Under the pieces are notes generated by a model. The model did not search any database, had not been told where the DNA came from, and worked only from the letters and a program-made list of their open reading frames with translations. A program made the translations under genes and the position numbers. A stretch of 64,000 nt of DNA from Agaricus subrufescens. Its lineage: Eukaryota > Basidiomycota > Agaricomycetes > Agaricales > Agaricaceae. The stretch spans positions 2,170,001 to 2,234,000 of the forward strand of contig CM057060.1 of assembly GCA_029945375.1 (NCBI GenBank), written 5' to 3'. Positions 57,801 to 64,000 of the stretch are shown here, in pieces. Numbering within the stretch: position 1 is the first letter of the stretch; each line of letters begins with the position of its first letter.

Positions 57801-60134
57801 CACAGGTCCTGACGACGACGAACCTTCGGCTCCCCCTGGTTCTTTTGCGGAACAACTACAGAAACATCTCCGGTCTCGTGGAAAACCTTTGCCTCCGATC
57901 AATGGTAGTCCCGCTCCTACTTCCCCTAAGTCTCTACCGGAAGTGCCCTCCACTGCAGACCCAACCAATGCCCCTCCTCCACCTCCTCCGCCCCCGCCAC
58001 CTCCTCCGCCCCCGCCCCCACCACCACCGCCTCCTCCGCCTCCGCCCCCGCCAGCACCACCCGCCCCTGGTTTTGGCAAGATACCTCTCCCTGTTCCCGC
58101 GTTCCCTGCCCCTCCACCTCCACCGCCTGCGCCTTCTCTCCCCGGTTCCAACTCCAATACTACACCGAACTCTGCACGCGCGTCATTCCTCGGGGCCCAC
58201 GCCAATGCACTACGCAAAGAGTTGGCACTGACACCTAATATCAAGATGAAACAATTGCAATGGGACAAATTACCACAGCAGCAGGTCTCTAAGACCCTAT
58301 GGAAAGACGATGAACCGGAGAAAGAGAAAGAGATGCTTGAGAAACTAAGGATAGATGGAGTTTGGAGTGAGATGGAGGAGGATTTCAAGGCCAAAGTGCT
58401 TGTGATTGTGGCCAGACAAAAGCGAGCTGAGTTGAAAAGTGTGCTGGACCCCCAGACGAAGAAGCGAGTCGGTAGGTCACTGTGCACCTTCTTGTGATGA
58501 CCATCTAATTATGTTATAGAAATCCTTATTCAACGTGTGAGAAGGCTGGAGCCAGAAGAAGTTGCTCGCCGCGTCCAACAGTTTGATCAAGACATTTGCA
58601 CGCTTGTTTTCCTCCGCGAACTGAAGTCTATTCTGCCTTCACCAGAACAAGTTGGTAAACTCAATGTCTATCGCAGTGCTCCTCCAGAGGAACTAGCAGA
58701 TCTACATCCTTCCGACCGCCTGATGGTTAGACTCATTCAAATTGATCGACTGGCACCTCGTATAGAAGGAATGTTGTACAAGGTTGCCTTTGATGAAAAT
58801 TGGGCATTACTGGATGATGTGGGTTTTTTTCGATCGTTCTTCCTCAATCTAACAAGAAACATTAGAGCGCCAAGAAACTATTTGAAGCAGGAAAGGCACT
58901 CCTCGATGCCAAGAACTTCAAAGAGTTATTGAGTGTACGTGTACACTTGTCATTAAGAGCTCGCCTCTAAGTAATCTCTGAACAGTTAATTCTTCTCATT
59001 GGTAATTATATGAATGGATCGGGAGTCAAAGGAGGCGCATTCGGTTTCCGTGTGAGCAGTATCAACAAGGTCAGCAGTTTCATACTATGAGGAGTGGATA
59101 ACCTTCAACTATTTTATATAGATGGTTGACACGAAATCAGTCAATAATACCACATTACTTCACTTCCTGGAAAAGACTGTTTCCAAGCATTTCGTTGAGA
59201 TGGAATCATTCGTAGATGAACTGGAGAAACCTGCCGAGGCTTATCGAGGTCAGTATGAGCTTACTGAACCGTTCAACAGCCTATTGACCAAGCTATTGTA
59301 GTCAATCTACAGGACGTTCGCAAAGGCGTCGCGGAACTGCGAAATGGTCTGAAACGCATCCGAACGGAGTTGAAAGATCATTATGCTGAGCCTGGGGTGG
59401 ATGATAAGTATGGTACACAGATGTGGGCGTTTGTTGGAAAGGCCACAGAAAAATTAGAGGACCTAGAAGACGACGCTCGAAATGCGGAATCTACCTTTAC
59501 TGAAGCAATTAGCTACTTCGGGGAAGATGATAAAAATATGTCGTCCTCTGAATTCTATGGAATTTTTAAGACTTTTATCACTTCTTACAAGGTACGTGTT
59601 GTTATACTCCGGCAGGACTATGCTCATTGGCATGTACAGAAATGCAAATTGGATAATCAAACTGCACTTGAAGAGAAGCTAGCATATGAGAAACGTAAGC
59701 AGGCTATGGAAGAAAGTAAAGCTCAACGACTCAAGGCGGCGGAATCATCGAGTGTTGACGAAGAGTCCAATGCTGTACTGGACAATTTGCTACGAATGCT
59801 AAGGAATGGCGAGTCCATTCGGAAAGGGAACAAGAAATCAAGTCGGCAGGACCGACCACGGCCGTCCATCCCAACCAGCATCGATTTCGAATCTGGCAGT
59901 GCAAGTGGGGATACTGCAGATGTTGCGCGAGACATGCTCGCACGACTGCAATCAGATGGCTTTATCATGCCACCTTCGCCGTCACCAGCCTCCCCATCAC
60001 AAAGACGAACGCGAAGGAGAGAAAGGCCTTCGCGGCAGAGTGAACGAGACATACCGCCTTCGCCACTCTCGACAGAAATATTAGATGTGACTGAAGAGTC
60101 TGGCTCGGAGGCCCAGGCAACGGACGATCCCTGA
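54870..60134 (+). CDS. Formin (GBD-FH3-FH1-FH2), Bni1/SepA type
   Basis: Start MDSIFGLRKTRHRQPSF. A Ser/Pro-rich head is followed by the GTPase-binding and FH3 region (EIEALFENVKRTRDFPDLPRD, SPEWYLKKFVEKTITSKQ, RKCILDVLVLFVCIDG, HHRAQMEAAGLRNILSIC). A coiled coil spans about 56880-57140. FH1 contains 27 consecutive prolines (57969-58049) and further proline runs to about 58135. FH2 begins MKQLQWDKLP and contains RRLEPEEVARRVQQFDQD, LPSPEQVGKLNVYR, LILLIGNYMNGSGVKGGAFG, FRVSSINKMVDTKS and LEKTVSKHFVEMES. The tail has a basic DAD-like part (NLLRMLRNGESIRKGNKK). It nucleates actin cables and rings under Rho control. Intron phases in FH2 all fit. Stop TGA 60132-60134. Confidence 0.94.
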
Positions 60135-60475
60135 TGACACTTACCACTGGTTGGCACGGATGTAAATTTATCTTATTTTGTATTGCATATGCTCTTTTCA
60201 TCTACACACTCAATCGTTATACTACGACGGGCAATCTGGACTATTTCATTTAATGATATAGCGTTTTGAAATGACATTGGTATTCTCAGATGCGGGTGTT
60301 AGGACTCTTTCCTGGTTGCTGGGGTGGAGACATTTCCATCGGGCGCGGGCTGCCAGTTGTCTGGTGTCATGCGGTGATGCCAAGCTGACACAAGTTTTTC
60401 ATCTTACCTTCTAACTACATTAGCCTCAGCCTACCTCACATTCAACGTCTTACCCCAACACATTCTTTTGTGACT
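60135..60475. promoter_or_regulatory. Intergenic region before PEBP-like gene
   Basis: 341 bp between the formin stop and the next start. Presumably holds the formin 3' end and the PEBP promoter; an AT-rich part lies near 60170-60190 and CT-rich sequence (TCAGCCTACCTCAC) just before the ATG. No RNA gene seen. Confidence 0.45.
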
Positions 60476-61610
60476 ATGCGTTCTTACCTAGCCATCGTTT
60501 CGACCCTTCTGGCCGTCGCTGCTGCTCAAACAACTGGGGACATTGGCATGGGCCTCGCGGCCATTGAGGCCCATTTCAACCAGTCACATATTGTCCCTGA
60601 TTTGTTGCCCTCTTTCCAGCCCAAAGCTCTTCTTGAAATCAACTATGGTGAGTTCAGCAATGCAACAGATTGGGAGTAATTTCACTCAAACCTCGCTATA
60701 GGTGAGGGTGACATCCAACCGGGCCAGAAGTACACCAAAGAACGTGTGTCACTCCCGCTCATTTGTAAATGTCGCGGCGTATTCATTATAGCACTATAGA
60801 GGTTGGCTCCGCACCGACTTTGACTGTCCACAGCTCCTCCCCGCTAAACGGGTCGTTTGTATTGGCCATGTTGGACGCAGACGTGCCCAATGTGACCCTT
60901 CAAAAACATAACCGTCACTGGCTGCTTACCAACGTGACCATTGGCCAAAGTCAGTCGAACAGCAACCGCACTCATTTAATTTTGCTCAAATAGCACACAC
61001 AGACTCTGTCATCAGCAATACGACAGCCACGAGCACTACTCGCTACTGGGGCCCGTGGCCACCTGCAGGTTCAGGTCCTCACCGGTCAGCGCAGACAACC
61101 AGCTTGGCAGTTAAAGAATGCTAACGATCCTTCAATGGCAGATATGTCATAGTGCTTTATGCTCAGCCCTCCGATTTCAAGCCCCCTGCCGATTTCAGTC
61201 AGACCGATCTGCCTGTGGAACCCATGGACTGGACTGCATATGTCTCCGTAAGGCCCCTGCCTATTCACCTTGTGTTCCATAAATCTTATATCATTCTGCA
61301 GGATTCCCACCTTGGAGACCTTGTGGCTGTAAGTTAGATATATAGTTCGAGTGTCGATAGCCTTACTGAATCCACCGAATAGGCAAATTACATTCAGGTT
61401 GAAGAAGGAACCGCCACCGCATCAGTGTTCTCCACTGCGCCCGTTGTCTCGTCTACCCTGGCTGCTGTCTCGACAACTAGCGGCTCTGCCACTACTGGCT
61501 CCCCTACTCAGTCTACCTCGAGCAACAGTCCCAATGGAGCAAGTGGTTTGAATTTCCATATCCCTGCTATTATGGGCTTGGCCACTCTTACGACCTTACT
61601 TCTCGCTTAA
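60476..61610 (+). CDS. Secreted, probably GPI-anchored PEBP-like protein
   Basis: The signal peptide is MRSYLAIVSTLLAVAAAQ. The phosphatidylethanolamine-binding fold shows LPSFQPKALLEINYG, PTLTVHSSSPLNGSFVLAMLD-ADVPN (the usual DPDxP loop is altered to DADVP), HWLLTNVTIG, YWGPWPPAGSGPHRYVIVLY and LAAANYIQVEEG. Then a Ser/Thr-rich stretch, and a hydrophobic tail (IPAIMGLATLTTLLLA) after GASGLNF, typical of GPI attachment. Several N-glycosylation sites are present. Related fungal proteins are annotated as carboxypeptidase-inhibitor-like or PEBP proteins; the ligand is unknown. Six or so short introns; stop TAA 61608-61610. Confidence 0.82.
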
Positions 61611-61808
61611 GTAGCTAGTTGTCATTCATGTGGGCTATCAATATTAACTTAATCTTCGGTGCATCCCGATATCTGTTATCCGAGTAATAAGATTGTGCAC
61701 AAAACAGCCAGGCGGCTTGAATAAGTTTAAACAGGAGAAACCAACTATGATGTAAAATAAAGAAAGGATACGTAAACCAAAAAATAGATGGGGGGAATGG
61801 AGAACTCT

Positions 61809-64000
61809 TCAGTTTCCGAAACGTTCGCGAGCCTAACATAGATGGCAGAGTTAAGCGTGACGGTTGAGATTGACATGACCAAGAGTGTGTGTCTATAGCT
61901 TCAGTCGTACTACTCACCGCTTCCTGGGCTTGCTGAACATATCCAGAGTAACCTTCAGAAAACTTGCCAATTTCTCTGCCCTTCGCAGCTCCAAGGCCAA
62001 CGCCTTGTGCGTATATCGCTGTTAGGCTGGCAGAGGCTCAGAACTGTAAGAGTCAATTGGTGACATTTTAGACTCACATTGGCTCCGTTCTGCCATCCTC
62101 TTCTGTTCCGAGGCCCGTCCCCTCTTTCCATCCCATCATCTTCAACAGCTTGTTCCCAACGTTGGCAGAATCTTCACCAGGGTTCAAAGGTGCTGGAGGT
62201 GGCGATGGAGGCGGAGGCGGGCCTTCAGATTGACGTTTCTTGCCGGATTTAGCACCACCCTCGGGGACAGGCGTATCAGGTTGATTGAAAAGAGTGCGAC
62301 GTTCCAAAGCGCGGTCACGATACTTGGGTTGTTCACTCATCTTCCTGGCCTGGATTTTCTGTCGAGCCACCTCCCGCAAATTTGCATCCTTGTGGTTTTT
62401 CTACGAGGACCAAATTGGGAAAAGAGAACAGTAGCAGAACAAAAGGTAACGTCAGCTTGATATAGCCGAAATGGGAAGCAGATATTGGGATTGCGAGCCT
62501 TATGCAGATCAGATTCTTTGTTATGGCGTTTAAGCTGATCCAGGGTCTTGAACTGACGTGCACAGAGCAAGCACATTAAAGCTGTGACGTCCGAAAATTC
62601 GAATTCAGTCTCAGGAGGTGGCGTAGATCCAGCTTTGGTTGAAACCGTGCTCGTTGAGACAGATGGGGCCTGCGTACGTGATAGACGCAATAAGAATTAT
62701 GCCCTGCCTTTTGACAGAATCCAAAGAAAAGGATCACCAAAACAGCTGAGCTGTCCACGTCGTGCGAGAGCTCTTCTTGTACTTGATTCCATTTATTGAT
62801 GTTGTTGAAGGTCTACGATTAACAGTATAAGTAGATAGTGCATACAGTGTAGCCGCGTACTTACTTTCTTACTAGCAATCAAGGGTGCGACTTTCTTCAC
62901 TTGGTGAGCTTTTTGCTACTGGTTAATTGGATACCTATGGTGAATCTTACGAGCGCCGCACCTTTGCTGGGATTCGTTGGGAGCTCTTCGTTCGCATCCG
63001 GTAGCTCATTGTTTGAGCCATCATCCATAGACAAAAGGGGTGCTTTCGTTGGTCCTGTATAGCCGATCAACCAACTGAGTGCGTTCAATGTAATAGAAGA
63101 CCGACCGGGATTCAATTTGACAGGACCTTTGCTGAAGCTCAGTGTAACAGGCTTATCCGAAACGGGAAGGGTAGAAGGTGCGGCGGGACCTTCCTTGGTC
63201 GAACCTTGACTCGGCAGTGAGCAAAATGCTATAGACCGCTAAGAAAAAGAGAGGAAGTGGACAAGTACTCTTGAGTTTTTTCTTTTTCTCCTTGTCTTTG
63301 TCCTTGTCTTTCGATCCAGCAGGCGCAGACTGCGCAGCTTCATCCACCTGGAACTCCAATACAGCTACCGTTGCACTTTCATCCCAATATCGGACCCAAG
63401 TTCCTTCGACACCACCCAGACTCAGAGACGAAGAGAGACAAGCTTCATCTCGTGAAATAAGGTCAGTGACAGGCTGGAAAGAATAAGGATGCGCAAATGA
63501 AGCCGCAACGGGGCGGTCAGAAATCCGGAAACCATTTGGATGCACTTGGGGCGACATCGTAGCCGCAAGTACAGCCGAAGCAGACTAAATCATTTGTCAA
63601 CGTCAGAAATACGCTACTAGACTTAGGATGTGACGGATATGATACCTGAACGTCAACGAACTCAACAAAAGCGAAGCCAAAACTGGCCATAGTCACTTTG
63701 TCCTTTATAAGAATGATCCGCTTCATCCCCTTGGCACCCTGCTGATTAGGACCAGAAGAGTACAACATGGCCTGGTAGATAGCTTGCGGACCAGAAAGAG
63801 GGTCCAGACCACGAAAAAGAAGAACAGGTGCTTGAGTAGTTCCGATGTCGCGGGTACCGTCATTTGTGCTCGCACGGTTGAATCGCCTATCGTGATGAGA
63901 GGCACTCTGGGAATAATCGATCTTGACCCGACGGCCATTGTGGGGAATTCCAGTTTCAAGAGCTTTATAGAAGGCGGTAGTAGCTGAAGCACCATGGGAA
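61809..64000 (-). CDS. RBM5/RBM10-like splicing regulator (RRM, zinc finger, G-patch), 5' end outside window
   Basis: The gene continues beyond the right edge. Visible from the 5' side: the end of one RRM or linker (GIPHNGRRVKIDYSQSA), a second RRM (QAPVLLFRGLDPL, SFGFAFVEFVDVQSASAVLA), and a middle region with WVRYWDESATVAVLEFQVDE and a Lys/Asp-rich run. Later come a C2H2-type finger (LMCLLCARQFKTLDQLKRHNKESDLH) and the G-patch (NVGNKLLKMMGWKEGTGLG) running into QGVGLGAAKGREIG. The terminal exon gives ARERFGN and the stop at 61809. Order RRM-finger-G-patch is that of RBM5/6/10, alternative-splicing factors of the A complex. Converges on the PEBP gene 198 bp away. Confidence 0.88.

Noticed and set aside
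57516..58487. 323-residue glycine-rich open frame on the minus strand
   Set aside because: It is the shadow of the CCN-rich FH1 coding sequence of the formin; no start context or family features.

Overview
This window looks like nuclear DNA of a mushroom-forming (agaricomycete-type) basidiomycete. Genes are packed on both strands, are cut by many introns of roughly 47-60 nt, and encode a purely eukaryotic, fungal-type gene set (Zn2Cys6 regulator, Pex6, Mic19, Mis14, formin, myosin V, GH3 beta-glucosidase). All gene models below were spliced by eye from the frames and have not been checked against transcripts.

Layout. 1-2.5 kb: 3' part of a Ty1/copia retrotransposon, ending in a perfect 120-bp inverted repeat that doubles back on its own tail. 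2.6-3.0 kb: truncated, stop-containing copy of a NIT2-like amidase gene with its promoter. 3.0-8.5 kb (-): fused HyuA-HyuB hydantoinase/5-oxoprolinase. 8.6-9.8 (+): lipid kinase. 10.0-10.9 (-): UMP kinase. 10.9-12.3 (+): Nup37. 12.6-15.5 (-): Zn2Cys6 regulator. 15.7-18.5 (+): Cef1/Cdc5. 18.7-19.6 (+): unknown membrane protein. 19.7-20.4 (-): Mic19. 20.4-23.2 (-): DHX35-like helicase. 23.3-25.6 (+): PhoD-like phosphatase. 25.7-29.2 (-): Pex6. 29.3-30.1 (-): Mis14/Nsl1. 30.1-31.1 (-): Yju2. 31.3-32.9 (+): Krr1. 33.2-34.5 (+): intact NIT2-like omega-amidase. 34.6-36.1 (+): Ydj1-type DnaJ. 36.2-36.9 (-): UPF0538 protein. 37.1-40.4 (+): GH3 beta-glucosidase. 40.5-43.3 (+): Cog4. 43.3-44.3 (-): Vps2. 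44.3-45.1 (+): AN1 zinc finger. 45.4-51.0 (-): myosin V. 51.1-54.8 (+): FUSC/ArAE-type membrane protein. 54.9-60.1 (+): formin. 60.5-61.6 (+): secreted PEBP-like protein. 61.8->64 (-): RBM5/10-like splicing factor running off the right end.

There is no obvious biosynthetic cluster or defence system. Most genes are housekeeping: splicing (Cef1, Yju2, DHX35, RBM5-like), ribosome assembly (Krr1), organelle and trafficking (Pex6, Mic19, Cog4, Vps2) and polar growth (myosin V, formin). Their arrangement is mainly head-to-head pairs sharing very short promoters, and tail-to-tail pairs with as little as 25 bp between stops.

The most unusual observations are: a candidate single-nucleotide exon in KRR1 flanked by two normal-length introns; at least six introns that only fit with GC-AG borders; three divergent pairs with only 22-38 bp between start codons; an inverted, 30-kb-distant duplication of the NIT2 promoter and first exons; and the perfect palindrome at the copia tail.
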